Notes: generated by a model from the letters alone, not told the origin. A stretch of DNA of 64,000 nt from Bacteroidales bacterium (GCA_016291135.1 JAEFAE010000002.1:62001-126000), one strand, 5' to 3'. Shown: positions 1-7,746, counted from the stretch's first letter. A program made the numbers and translations.

Positions 1-1
1 C

Positions 2-1399
2 GACCAAGGCGTGAGCAGCCTCTCGCGCACGGTGCAGAACTTCTTCATTGACCTCTTGCCACTGTTCACCAGCGCCTTGTTGGCTCTCATCCTCATGTTC
101 ATCGCCAACGTGTATGTTGGTTTGGTGGCCTTGGGCATCGTGCCTATCTATTTCTGGATCACCTACCGCCAGGCACGCCGCCTCAAAGGCTGGCGCCGTG
201 AGATGCGTTCCCATCTGGAGACCAAGAGCCAGGGCATCAAGAATATCATCGATTCCATCAACGTCATCAAGAGCTTCAACCGCGAGCAGATCGAGGGCCA
301 GAAACAGCTGGATATCCAGAACCAAGTGACGGAAAACCAGATGAAGACCCGTCGGGTGGCCTTCTATTATAACGGCATCAAGAGCTTCGTCAGACAGGTG
401 GGCACGGTGCTGGTCATCATCCTCACCGCTTACCTGGTCTTGAAGGGCTATCCCGGCATGACCATCGGTAAGATCATGTACCACGTGATGCTGTTCAGCA
501 ACGTCATCGCGCCCATCACCCAGCTGCAGCGCATCTTCGACGATGTCAACGACGCTTTGATCTACGCTGAGGGCTTCTTCGGCATTCTCGACTCGGAGCA
601 GGACATCGAGCCGTCGGGCAGTTACAAGCCCGAGCATATCCACGGCAACTTCGAGCTCAAGAACGTCGATTTCACCTATCCCAACGGCACCCAGGCCTTG
701 TTCAACGTGAATATGAAGATCGAGCCGGGCAAGATCACCGCCTTGGTGGGACTCTCCGGCGCGGGTAAGAGCACCATCGTCAACCTGTTGGACAAGTTCT
801 ACGAGCCCCAGGTCGGTGTGATCACCCTCGACGGCGTGGATCTTCGCGAATACGACACGCAATACCTTCGCGAGAACATCGGCTTGGTGTTGCAGAAGAA
901 CCACATCTTCGACGGCACAATCGAGGAGAACATCCTCTATGGCAATCCCAACGCCACCCATGAGGAGGTGATCGAGGCGGCCAAGAAGTCGCATCTATAC
1001 GACCAGATCATGGCCCTGCCGAAGCAGTTCCAGCACAACGCCGCCGACCTCTCGGGAGGACAGCAGCAGCGTGTGGCCATCGCCCGTATGTTCCTCAAGA
1101 ACCCGGCCATCATCTTCTTGGACGAGCCCACGGCCAGCCTCGACGCCATCGCCACCGAGCAGATCAAGAACAGCATCGACGCCATCAAGAAGGACCGCAC
1201 CGTCATCATCATCTCGCATAGCATCTCACAGATCATCGATGCCGACTACATCTACGCTTTGCAGAACGGTCGCGTGGAGGAATCCGGCGATCCCGACGAG
1301 ATCTACAAGAAAGGCGGTATCTACAAGGACATCATCGATGCCTCGGCTAGAAGCTTGAATATCGAGAAGATCGCCCGTACGATTGGCGATGAGGATTAA
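2..1399 (+). CDS. ABC transporter, fused permease/ATPase (5' end cut by window)
   Basis: The reading frame is open from the first bases of the window, so the N-terminus lies upstream and the GTG at 11 is internal. About the first 190 visible residues are the second half of an ABC exporter membrane domain, with long hydrophobic helices and a long charged cytoplasmic helix. The nucleotide-binding domain follows: Walker A GLSGAGKST at 749-775, Q-loop near GLVLQKNH, signature LSGGQQQR at 1049-1072, Walker B IIFLDEP near 1109 and the H-loop histidine in IIISHS. This is the layout of a half-size type IV exporter that works as a dimer in the inner membrane. The substrate (lipid, peptide or drug) cannot be told from the sequence. 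The gene ends 13 bp before the tRNA pair on the opposite strand. Confidence 0.93.
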   Translation, partial: DQGVSSLSRTVQNFFIDLLPLFTSALLALILMFIANVYVGLVALGIVPIYFWITYRQARRLKGWRREMRSHLETKSQGIKNIIDSINVIKSFNREQIEGQKQLDIQNQVTENQMKTRRVAFYYNGIKSFVRQVGTVLVIILTAYLVLKGYPGMTIGKIMYHVMLFSNVIAPITQLQRIFDDVNDALIYAEGFFGILDSEQDIEPSGSYKPEHIHGNFELKNVDFTYPNGTQALFNVNMKIEPGKITALVGLSGAGKSTIVNLLDKFYEPQVGVITLDGVDLREYDTQYLRENIGLVLQKNHIFDGTIEENILYGNPNATHEEVIEAAKKSHLYDQIMALPKQFQHNAADLSGGQQQRVAIARMFLKNPAIIFLDEPTASLDAIATEQIKNSIDAIKKDRTVIIISHSISQIIDADYIYALQNGRVEESGDPDEIYKKGGIYKDIIDASARSLNIEKIARTIGDED

Positions 1400-1412
1400 G
1401 GATGGTTGTTAG

Positions 1413-1485
1413 CAGGAGCAGGAGGGTTCGAACCTCCGACCTTCGGTTTTGGAGACCGACATTCTACCAACTGAACTATGCTCCA
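1413..1485 (-). tRNA. tRNA-Trp (CCA anticodon)
   Basis: On the minus strand the sequence folds as a 73-nt tRNA. It has a D-arm with AGTTGGTAGA, an anticodon loop CTCCAAA (anticodon CCA, Trp) on a CGGT/ACCG stem, and a T-arm GGAGG-TTCGAAC-CCTCC. The acceptor pairs GGAGCA with TGCTCC. The outermost pair is T1 against T72, a mismatch where family members normally have A-T. No CCA is encoded. Identity is clear; the exact ends are good to about one base. Confidence 0.92.
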
Positions 1486-1491
1486 TTATTG

Positions 1492-1564
1492 TGGAACCTC
1501 GTGGATTCGAACCACGTTCTCAGGATTTTCAGTCCTGCGCATACACCAAGTCTGCCAAGGTTCC
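1492..1564 (-). tRNA. tRNA-Phe (GAA anticodon)
   Basis: A 73-nt minus-strand cloverleaf. The acceptor is GGAACCT with AGGTTCC, the D-stem GCA/TGC, the anticodon stem CAGGA/TCCTG with loop CTGAAAA (anticodon GAA, Phe), and the T-arm CGTGG-TTCGAAT-CCACG with discriminator A. It lies 6 bp from the tRNA-Trp gene and is probably co-transcribed with it, upstream of tRNA-Trp. CCA is not encoded. Confidence 0.93.
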
Positions 1565-1569
1565 AGGTT

Positions 1570-1980
1570 TTATTTCAACATTCTTGAGCACCGATCGATG
1601 ATGTCGTTGGCGAGGCGCGTGCCACCCATGCAGGTGGTTTTGCTCTGATTTCCATCATAGCCCATGTAAACATGGATCGTTTCGTAGGCCGTATTGAACA
1701 AGGCGAGTAGTTTTTTGTCGCGTTTAGCCACTTCATCGCGGTAGTCGATGACATCGGGATGCATCCGCCCGATGCGCTTCACGTGAAATACCGCGTCGAT
1801 GATGAGCAGCACACCATTCCATAGGGTGTTGCCTGCCATACGGACGTATTTTCGGTCCTGATAGAGTTGTGTCTCGTAGTCAAGGTTTCCGTGTTCTTTC
1901 AAGATGGTTTGGGCGTTCTCCACATAGCGGCGGGCTTCAGCGACGGGATCCGCTACGGTCTCAAGAATAGGGTCTTTCAT
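1570..1980 (-). CDS. DUF5618-like small helical protein, copy 1
   Basis: A 136-residue, charged, mostly helical protein without signal peptide or membrane segment. Its core around residues 14-57 (AEARRYVENA, YVRMAGNTLWNG) resembles what I recall of the Bacteroidota DUF5618 family; function unknown. The small helical architecture is reminiscent of HEPN-type proteins, but I see no convincing RxxxxH nuclease motif. A second copy lies at 5917-6327. The two proteins are almost identical over residues 14-56 and diverge strongly after residue 68. The gene starts downstream of a minus-strand TATTTTTG at 2028-2035 and ends 6 bp before tRNA-Phe. Confidence 0.72.
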   Translation of the reverse strand: MKDPILETVADPVAEARRYVENAQTILKEHGNLDYETQLYQDRKYVRMAGNTLWNGVLLIIDAVFHVKRIGRMHPDVIDYRDEVAKRDKKLLALFNTAYETIHVYMGYDGNQSKTTCMGGTRLANDIIDRCSRMLK

Positions 1981-2027
1981 GACGGGTTTGTATTAATCTA
2001 TTAATTGATTACGTTATAAATCTGCTG

Positions 2028-2035
2028 CAAAAATA
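2028..2035 (-). promoter_or_regulatory. -7 promoter motif TATTTTTG (DUF5618 copy 1)
   Basis: Matches the Bacteroidota TAnnTTTG consensus, 48 bp upstream of the ATG at 1980. The surrounding sequence is conserved in the second gene copy at 6375-6382. Confidence 0.6.
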
Positions 2036-2115
2036 AGCAGATTTTTTCATTTGTCAAGGTTTTTAGCAAAAAATTCTATTATTTTGTGGTTGTTTTAAAA
2101 TTTACATAATCTGGG

Positions 2116-2135
2116 CTAATTAGCACTAATTAGCA
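2116..2135 (+). promoter_or_regulatory. tandem palindromic operator candidate upstream of HTH gene
   Basis: The 10-mer CTAATTAGCA occurs twice, head to tail, without a gap. Each copy contains the palindrome CTAATTAG, and the first extends to GCTAATTAGC. The 10-bp spacing puts both on one face of the helix. It lies about 40 bp upstream of the -7 motif of the HTH gene at 2200, a plausible binding site for that regulator. This is inference; nothing shows binding. Confidence 0.4.
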
Positions 2136-2175
2136 AATGGATGAATTGGATGGACCTTACCTTCGGCCTGGATGA

Positions 2176-2183
2176 TACCTTTG
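2176..2183 (+). promoter_or_regulatory. -7 promoter motif TACCTTTG (HTH gene)
   Basis: Fits TAnnTTTG and lies 16 bp upstream of the ATG at 2200, which supports that start and implies a very short leader. Confidence 0.55.
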
Positions 2184-2199
2184 TATCAAATCCATTGTC

Positions 2200-2454
2200 A
2201 TGGCAGAGAACAAACCCAACGAAATCCACATCGGGCGCCTCATCCAAGCGCAGCTGAAGGCCGACCAGCGTAGTGTGTCGTGGCTGGCCAAGCAGATCCC
2301 CTGCACCCGCAACCATCTCTACAAGATCTTTAGAAAAGACTCCATTGACTGTGCCTTGCTGCTTCGCATTTCTTTGGCGATGCAGTTCAATTTCTTCCGT
2401 TATTATGCGGCGGTTGTCGCCAACGGGATGAAAGATCGGATAGGGGAGGAATAA
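2200..2454 (+). CDS. small helix-turn-helix regulator
   Basis: 84 residues. The middle (LKADQRSVSWLAKQI, then CTRNHLYKIFRK) reads as an Xre-like HTH: a first helix, a second helix with WLAKQI, and a recognition helix starting at TRNHLY, followed by a leucine-rich helix (ALLLRISLAMQ). There is no partner domain, so it would act only as a DNA-binding protein. It stands alone between two minus-strand genes. A tandem palindrome at 2116-2135 is a candidate autoregulatory site. The target is unknown. Confidence 0.75.
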   Translation: MAENKPNEIHIGRLIQAQLKADQRSVSWLAKQIPCTRNHLYKIFRKDSIDCALLLRISLAMQFNFFRYYAAVVANGMKDRIGEE

Positions 2455-2494
2455 GTTCTCCCATACTATTTAAGAAGCGAAATGCGATCACGCC

Positions 2495-3346
2495 TCACAC
2501 TTCACTATCTGATTCGATGCCTGTGACTTCGAGGATGGTTTTCTTGTCGATGCCTGCTGCCTTCATTTTTTCCGCCACTTCTTGACGTGCTTGGACGTCG
2601 CCTTCCTTTTTGCCTTTTTCAAATGAGTAAGCCAAGGTATTATGGTTGTCCCAATAGTGTTTTTGGCTGACCATATAGGCGAATTGTTGTTCTTCGTTGA
2701 ACAATCCGATTCTGGCTTCCTCGAAAAACTTGACGAACACCTTCTCCTGCAGTTCGGTTGGTTGTGTCAGTAGATAACAGAGGTTCTTCAACACAAACAG
2801 CCATTTGTCCTGCATGGTCACCAACTCATTTTCCTTTTTCTTGAATTTAGGCATTTCCACATAATAGAACGCCAGTTTTTTATACACTTCATGATGGTCG
2901 TTCGTATCTTTCAGCATCACTTTATGGAGATAGCTGTCCTCGGGGTATTCCCCATTGGGAAACACGAAGTCCAATATGCCAACGACACATACGTCGGTAA
3001 GGTTATAGTCCCATTCCCCACGGGGTGCTTGTTTTACAATCGAGGCTGAGGCATAATAGACCGTTCGATCTTTGAAATAAGGTTGGTCGGAACGCTGCAT
3101 CTCTACTACAAAGTGGGTGCCGTCCTCCGTGAGACAATAAACATCGAACACGGAACTTCGATCACCAAAATAGGCTCCAAGGCTTTCTGTGTTGAGGTAA
3201 TAGAGATCGACGATCGGTTTTCTGTCTCCGTCAAACAGGGCATTGAGAAAGCTGATTAGGAGATCCTTGTTTGGTGCCGTTCCGAAGAGCTTCTTGAACC
3301 CGAAGTCGGTGTAGGGATTCATAAATACTTGGCTGTTATTCTCCAT
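2495..3346 (-). CDS. Rpn/PD-(D/E)XK nuclease family transposase-like protein
   Basis: 283 residues opening with the family hallmark NPYTDFGFKKLFG. The PD-(D/E)XK core is visible: Asp in SSVFDVYC near residue 67, then the E-x-Q strand FVVEMQRSD near residue 82. This is the PDDEXK_2 / Rpn recombination-promoting nuclease family, common in many copies in Bacteroidota. It is often annotated as a transposase, although no self-mobility is shown here and I see no terminal inverted repeats around it. The C-terminal tail (KKEGDVQARQEVAEKMK) is the charged helix with a final ITGIES-like segment usual for the family. A minus-strand TATATTTG lies at 3394-3401. Confidence 0.88.
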   Translation of the reverse strand: MENNSQVFMNPYTDFGFKKLFGTAPNKDLLISFLNALFDGDRKPIVDLYYLNTESLGAYFGDRSSVFDVYCLTEDGTHFVVEMQRSDQPYFKDRTVYYASASIVKQAPRGEWDYNLTDVCVVGILDFVFPNGEYPEDSYLHKVMLKDTNDHHEVYKKLAFYYVEMPKFKKKENELVTMQDKWLFVLKNLCYLLTQPTELQEKVFVKFFEEARIGLFNEEQQFAYMVSQKHYWDNHNTLAYSFEKGKKEGDVQARQEVAEKMKAAGIDKKTILEVTGIESDSEV

Positions 3347-3393
3347 AATGACTTTGTTTTAGTTTATTAATTCATATTGTTATATTTATGCTG

Positions 3394-3401
3394 CAAATAT
3401 A
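3394..3401 (-). promoter_or_regulatory. -7 promoter motif TATATTTG (Rpn nuclease)
   Basis: TAnnTTTG match 48 bp upstream of the ATG at 3346 on the minus strand. Confidence 0.5.
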
Positions 3402-3453
3402 GGTAAATATCTTCATTTGTCAATAGTTTGTGTGAATTTTTTCTACTTCATTG

Positions 3454-3547
3454 TTTTTGTCCAAATCCCTGAATTATTACTAGATTTGGACAAAAATCGT
3501 TTGTTTTTTGTCCAAATCTCAATATTTTTTGTTGATTTGGACAAAAA
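3454..3547. repeat. four alternating copies of a 14-bp inverted repeat
   Basis: TTTTTGTCCAAATC occurs at 3454-3467 and 3505-3518. Its exact reverse complement GATTTGGACAAAAA is at 3483-3496 and 3534-3547. The result is two adjacent hairpins with 15-base loops and a nearly equal period (51 bp). The element fills the gap between the nuclease and kinase genes. It is AT-rich and contains no gene. It may be a double terminator, a protein-binding array or a small mobile repeat. Confidence 0.85.
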
Positions 3548-3591
3548 TCTCATCTATTATTACCCGAAGGCTATCTCTAAATTCTCAATTC

Positions 3592-5238
3592 TCAATTTCC
3601 CCCTTTCGCATCCCTCACCAGTCGCACACACCGTGAGTGACATTTCTTGTGTGTGTTTTCATGGTTGAAAAAGGAGTCCGAGAAATAAATGCCCTTTGCA
3701 TCAAAGATTCCGGAATGCGTGGCTGACCAATAAAAACCATATTTCCCTAACAATCCAACGGTGGTCCCGTCACGAATACCTGCTGCGGGGAGGAAAACCG
3801 CTCCTTGTGATTCCACTTTGTCTTTCCAGAAAGGCTGGGGAATCGTGTTGCTCAAATAGTTGATGTCATCGTTGTTAACATCGTTTAGCTGATATGAGTT
3901 GTCCCAGTCATCAGGCAAGAGCAACAAGCCATTCACACCCTCAACATTGGCTTTTGCGAATCGCATGCCTGTGGCGGTACTGCGTTCATCAAGGAGGTAG
4001 CGCCATTCGTCCATGGTCAAAGTGCGCCAAAGTCCTTCTTCATTGCCGCCATTGCTGATGGCATTGTAGCCCCAATCGGCTTGTCCATTATAGTCGCAAA
4101 GGTCACATGTGTCAGAATCGTATGCATTGTAAAGGCTTACGCTTGATTCCAGGTCATCGCCTTTGTCACTCCAAGGTTGATAATTGATGGCACCATGCTC
4201 TTGGCCGTTGGAGCTCCAGGAAAACAAGTCAAACCAGCCCCTATGGTTTGCTCCTTGCGCAACATTCGCATTATCGCCGCCAATGTAGTCAAATTGGTTC
4301 TCTGCAAAACGCCAGATGCCCGTAAAAGGCTTATACTGCAAGTTACCTTTCGAGAAATACACCTGGTCGCCCGCTTCGTTGATGGTAAACAACCCGTTGA
4401 TGGCCCCTTCGGGTGCGGGAGGACGCTGCGGCAAAGGCGCTTCCCTGAAGCCTACCAGCTCTACGATGGCTCCTATCAGCAGCACTGCCGCCAAACCGAA
4501 TCCGACCTTTGAAGCCATCCGGATACGCTCGTTGCTTTTGATGGCCTTCTGCAGTGCTCCAATGCCTTGATAACGCTCTTGAGGATTGTCTTTTAGGCAG
4601 CGCTGCACCACGGCATCACTGGCCAAGCCAAAACGCTGCAATATCTTGCCCAAGGCATAGATGTCGGTGGCAGGACCAAACAACTCGGTCTTGGCGGCTT
4701 GCTGTTCGGGAGCGCAGTAGTCGCGGGTAAACCCCAAATCATGCAGGTAACTCTCGCTCCAACCGAACCCTAAATCGATGAGCTTCACATGATGGCCTTT
4801 GTTGGTGATGAGGATGTTACTGGGCTTAAGGTCGAGGTGCAGCATCTCCTTCTCGTGCAGATAGGAGAGGGCCGAAAACAACTCGTCACAAAATTGTTTC
4901 CTGTGTCTTTTCTCTTTGAAATAATTTGGATGTTGGGCCACAAAAGCTTCAAGACTGTCGCCGTCGATGTAGTCCATGCGGATGAAAGGGCCGTTTTCGT
5001 CTTCGTCGTAGGCGAAGTACCGTACGATGTTGGGGTGCTCCAGTTCAATGCCCATCTCGAACTCCTTGCGGAACAGGTTCATGTAAGCCTCCGAGGATCG
5101 CATGTCCTTCTTGGGCCGTTTGACGCAATACACGCGGTTGTCCTTGACAAGACGGTAGCAGTCGCAAGTGCCGCCGCTATCGAAAAGCAACTCTTCTTGC
5201 TGGTGTTGCGCGGGACTGATAAAATCGGAATCGCTCAT
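3592..5238 (-). CDS. transmembrane Ser/Thr protein kinase with FGE/lectin-like extracellular domain
   Basis: 548 residues. The kinase domain is at about 15-235: Gly-rich loop region DSGGTCDCY, ATP-binding Lys40 in YCVKRPKK, alphaC Glu59, catalytic HLDLKPSN (Asp136, Asn141), DLG at 155-157 in place of DFG, and APE-like CAPEQ at 175-179. One membrane helix follows at about 244-264. Residues 280-548 form an extracytoplasmic domain (NEAGDQVYFSKGNLQY, then LTMDEWRYLL, FLPAAGIRDG, YWSATHSG, RCVRLV), the pattern of Bacteroidota formylglycine-enzyme/C-type-lectin-like folds. Inferred role: receptor kinase that senses an envelope ligand and phosphorylates a cytoplasmic target. Its ATG shares one base with the stop of the upstream gene, so the two are translationally coupled. 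Confidence 0.88.
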   Translation of the reverse strand: MSDSDFISPAQHQQEELLFDSGGTCDCYRLVKDNRVYCVKRPKKDMRSSEAYMNLFRKEFEMGIELEHPNIVRYFAYDEDENGPFIRMDYIDGDSLEAFVAQHPNYFKEKRHRKQFCDELFSALSYLHEKEMLHLDLKPSNILITNKGHHVKLIDLGFGWSESYLHDLGFTRDYCAPEQQAAKTELFGPATDIYALGKILQRFGLASDAVVQRCLKDNPQERYQGIGALQKAIKSNERIRMASKVGFGLAAVLLIGAIVELVGFREAPLPQRPPAPEGAINGLFTINEAGDQVYFSKGNLQYKPFTGIWRFAENQFDYIGGDNANVAQGANHRGWFDLFSWSSNGQEHGAINYQPWSDKGDDLESSVSLYNAYDSDTCDLCDYNGQADWGYNAISNGGNEEGLWRTLTMDEWRYLLDERSTATGMRFAKANVEGVNGLLLLPDDWDNSYQLNDVNNDDINYLSNTIPQPFWKDKVESQGAVFLPAAGIRDGTTVGLLGKYGFYWSATHSGIFDAKGIYFSDSFFNHENTHKKCHSRCVRLVRDAKGGN

Positions 5239-5801
5239 CAGGCTGCCTCCTTGATGAATAATTCGGTCAAACCGTTTTGGCGCCCTGCCACATAACCCAA
5301 TTCGTTGCCGGCGGCATCGCGTACGATCTCGCCGTTACGGACGACTTGAAACACCTGCAAGGGATACTCCAGGCGGAAGCTATAAATAATCACCTCGTCG
5401 TCGACATGCAGCTTGCCGTTCCTGCTCTCGGTCACGCGGAAACGGTTCTCGCCGATGCAGCGCAGGGCAAGATGCCGGTCGGGTAACCATGAGGCCTCCA
5501 CAATGCTGCCTTCGCGGATTTCATCGGCAAAAAAAGCCTTCTCCATCCAGTCGCTCTCCACAGGTTGCATACCGCTCAACGTCTCCCATGAGGAGAAGCC
5601 GAGATAATGGGACAGGATGTCGAGGGTGGTCTTGCGAGGGGCGATGGGCGACTTGGCATAGCCCATCAACCGTTTCAAGGTGTTGACCCCCAAGCGTTCG
5701 TTGACAGGAAACATAGCCGAAAGCACCTCGAAGTCCTTGGCGTTGCTGAATGCCAACCCCGACTTCTTTTTGATCTGCTCAATAATGGCTAATGACAACA
5801 T
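5238..5801 (-). CDS. putative regulator coupled to the receptor kinase
   Basis: 187 residues, no signal peptide or membrane helix. Residues about 10-75 (NTLKRLMGYA, LDILSHYLGFSSWETL) resemble the helical DNA-binding-like N-terminus found in many Bacteroidota proteins of unknown function. The rest is beta-rich (GSIVEASWLPDRHLAL, ENRFRVTES) and ends in an alpha tail. It overlaps the kinase by one base (TGATG), so it is probably made in step with it and may be its substrate or effector; that is inference. A minus-strand TACCTTTG at 5818-5825 supports the start. Confidence 0.6.
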   Translation of the reverse strand: MLSLAIIEQIKKKSGLAFSNAKDFEVLSAMFPVNERLGVNTLKRLMGYAKSPIAPRKTTLDILSHYLGFSSWETLSGMQPVESDWMEKAFFADEIREGSIVEASWLPDRHLALRCIGENRFRVTESRNGKLHVDDEVIIYSFRLEYPLQVFQVVRNGEIVRDAAGNELGYVAGRQNGLTELFIKEAA

Positions 5802-5817
5802 ACTCCCAATTTTGGGA

Positions 5818-5825
5818 CAAAGGTA
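5818..5825 (-). promoter_or_regulatory. -7 promoter motif TACCTTTG (regulator-kinase pair)
   Basis: TAnnTTTG match 17 bp upstream of the ATG at 5801; probably drives both coupled genes. Confidence 0.55.
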
Positions 5826-5916
5826 AGACTTTATTTCGGGAAATCAAATGTGTTATCACAAATGGATAAAACCTCACAGAAATCGATGAATGGCATTTGT
5901 GCCACATTCCCCTTTT

Positions 5917-6327
5917 TTATTTCAACATGACAGCGCAACGGTCGATGATTTCGTTGGCAATGCGAATCCCCTCTTGACAATGGGCTCTTATCGGATTGCC
6001 GTCGTATCCCATCGCAAGGTGCATCGCGTCATAACCCGCATTGACAAAGGTTAGTAACTTCAAATCACGTTTGGCGATGGCGTTTCTATAATCCTTGATG
6101 TCTGGGCGTGAACCGTCTTCTGCTTTTACATGGAAAACAGAATCAAGTATCAGTAGTATTCCGTTCCATAGGGTGTTGCCGGCCATACGGACGTATTTGC
6201 GGTCCTGATAGAGTTGTGTCTCGTAGTTGAGGTTTCCATGTTCTTTCAAGATGGTTTGGGCGTTCTCCACATAGCGGCGGGCTTCAGCGATGGGATCTAT
6301 CACCATTTCAATCGCGGGGTCTTTCAT
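5917..6327 (-). CDS. DUF5618-like small helical protein, copy 2
   Basis: 136 residues, a paralogue of the gene at 1570-1980 at a constant offset of 4347 bp from about 150 bp inside the gene to about 130 bp upstream of it. The N-terminal half is nearly unchanged, while the C-terminal half has changed at most surface positions but keeps MGYDGN and II-DRC--MLK. That pattern fits a duplicated scaffold with a changing recognition half, or a gene conversion tract limited to the 5' end. Function unknown. It lies upstream of the regulator-kinase pair on the same strand but is separated from it by its own gap of about 115 bp. Confidence 0.72.
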   Translation of the reverse strand: MKDPAIEMVIDPIAEARRYVENAQTILKEHGNLNYETQLYQDRKYVRMAGNTLWNGILLILDSVFHVKAEDGSRPDIKDYRNAIAKRDLKLLTFVNAGYDAMHLAMGYDGNPIRAHCQEGIRIANEIIDRCAVMLK

Positions 6328-6374
6328 GACGGGTCTGTATTAATCTATTAATTGATTACGTTATAAATCTGCCG

Positions 6375-6382
6375 CAAAAATA
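6375..6382 (-). promoter_or_regulatory. -7 promoter motif TATTTTTG (DUF5618 copy 2)
   Basis: Same position relative to the ATG (48 bp) as in copy 1; duplicated together with the gene. Confidence 0.6.
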
Positions 6383-6588
6383 AGCAGATTTTTTCATTTA
6401 TCAAGTGTTTTAGCAAAAAATGCTACTATTTTGTGGCTGTTTTTATAATTTACATAAACGCGACGAATTAGCCGGGCCCCTTATTCGTGGAAATTTAGGC
6501 AAAAGACAGCCATTGTCCAAAATAGAAAATATTCTCATAAAGTAATAATTATTTTATGATAACCGCTTTATGGTAATTAAAGATTTGT

Positions 6589-6596
6589 TATTTTTG
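6589..6596 (+). promoter_or_regulatory. -7 promoter motif TATTTTTG (AAA ATPase)
   Basis: TAnnTTTG match 13 bp upstream of the ATG at 6610. Confidence 0.5.
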
Positions 6597-6609
6597 CAAA
6601 AAAAAGTAT

Positions 6610-7737
6610 ATGAGAAATCCTTTTGTTACCAATGGCTATGCGGGCCCCGACTATTTCTGCGACCGAATAGAAGAAACGGAAACCATTAGAGAATTGCTCC
6701 TTAACGAGAATAATATTGCTTTAATATCACCTCGACGTTTAGGCAAAACGGATTTGATATACCATGTTTTTGATGATGAAATGATTCGTAAATCCTATCA
6801 TTGTTTTGTGGTGGATGTGTATGCCACAAAAAACTTAAGTGACTTTGTGAATCTGCTTGGCAAGGCGGTGGTGGACGAATTGCGACCCAAAGGGAAAGCC
6901 GCCTGGAATCGTTTTTTGAATATCATCACATCACTTCGTTCCGAGATCTCTTTCGATATCAATGGATTACCCGTGTGGGGGATGGGGCTGGGCGAGATCA
7001 ACAATCCCTCAGCGACATTGGATGAAATCTTTGCCTATCTGAACCAATCCGACAAACCTTGTCTGGTGGCCATTGATGAATTCCAACAAATCACAAAATA
7101 CAATGATGAGACCGTTGAGGCTACCTTGCGAACCTACGTCCAACGCTGCACCAATGCTCATTTCATTTTCTCAGGATCGCAACGGCATCTGATGGATGGA
7201 ATGTTCACCTCTCCTTCGCGCCCATTTTACCAATCTGTCACCATCATCAACCTACAGCCAATACAGCTCCCGATTTACACCGCTTTCGCTGAAAGCAAGT
7301 TCAGTGGATCAGGAAAGACATTGGATCCATCGGTGGTCAGCGAGTTATATACCCGATTCGATGCGGTCACCAGTTACATGCACCGGGTTCTGAATGTGTT
7401 GTTTTCTAGGACACAACTCGGAGAGCGTTGTACCGTTGATATGGTCGATCCTGCCATTGAGTATATCTTGCGGATGTCGTCGGATACTTATGAAGCATTG
7501 CTATACCAGATGCCTGAAAAACAGCGTGCCGTTTTTATTGCCATTGCTCGAGAAGGGAAGGCCAAAGAAGTAAATAGTGCGGCTTTTTTGAAAAAGCATC
7601 GTCTTCCATCAGCAAGTAGCGTCTCCTCAGCCATAAAAGGCTTGTTGGATAAGGACTTTATCACCATGAATAAAGGTGTTTATATGGCATACGACCAGTT
7701 TTTCGTCCTATGGATGAGATTCAAGGGAGTGTTATAG
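6610..7737 (+). CDS. AAA ATPase of the archaeal-ATPase-like (PF01637-type) family
   Basis: 375 residues, opening NPFVTNGYAGPDYFCDR as in the Bacteroidota members. Walker A is the degenerate form SPRRLGKTDL near residues 39-48, Walker B CLVAIDEFQQI near 152-162, and a sensor-like FIFSGSQRHLM near 185. The C-terminal third has a winged-helix look (SASSVSSAIKGLLDKDFI). These STAND-like ATPases are frequent in accessory DNA and their job is mostly unknown. No DUF4143-type C-terminus is present. It is the last gene of the accessory block and converges on the carboxylase gene with a 9-bp gap. Confidence 0.85.
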   Translation: MRNPFVTNGYAGPDYFCDRIEETETIRELLLNENNIALISPRRLGKTDLIYHVFDDEMIRKSYHCFVVDVYATKNLSDFVNLLGKAVVDELRPKGKAAWNRFLNIITSLRSEISFDINGLPVWGMGLGEINNPSATLDEIFAYLNQSDKPCLVAIDEFQQITKYNDETVEATLRTYVQRCTNAHFIFSGSQRHLMDGMFTSPSRPFYQSVTIINLQPIQLPIYTAFAESKFSGSGKTLDPSVVSELYTRFDAVTSYMHRVLNVLFSRTQLGERCTVDMVDPAIEYILRMSSDTYEALLYQMPEKQRAVFIAIAREGKAKEVNSAAFLKKHRLPSASSVSSAIKGLLDKDFITMNKGVYMAYDQFFVLWMRFKGVL

Positions 7738-7746
7738 TCTAAAAAA

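Noticed and set aside
1402-1587. 61-residue ORF on the plus strand
   Set aside because: It runs across both tRNA genes and has no homology pattern.
3454-3547. possible CRISPR or IS ends
   Set aside because: Copies alternate in orientation and there is no transposase with matching ends; the neighbouring nuclease lacks terminal repeats.
1492-7740. integrative element using the tRNA-Phe 3' end as attachment site
   Set aside because: No integrase gene and no second copy of the tRNA 3' end was seen near 7740.
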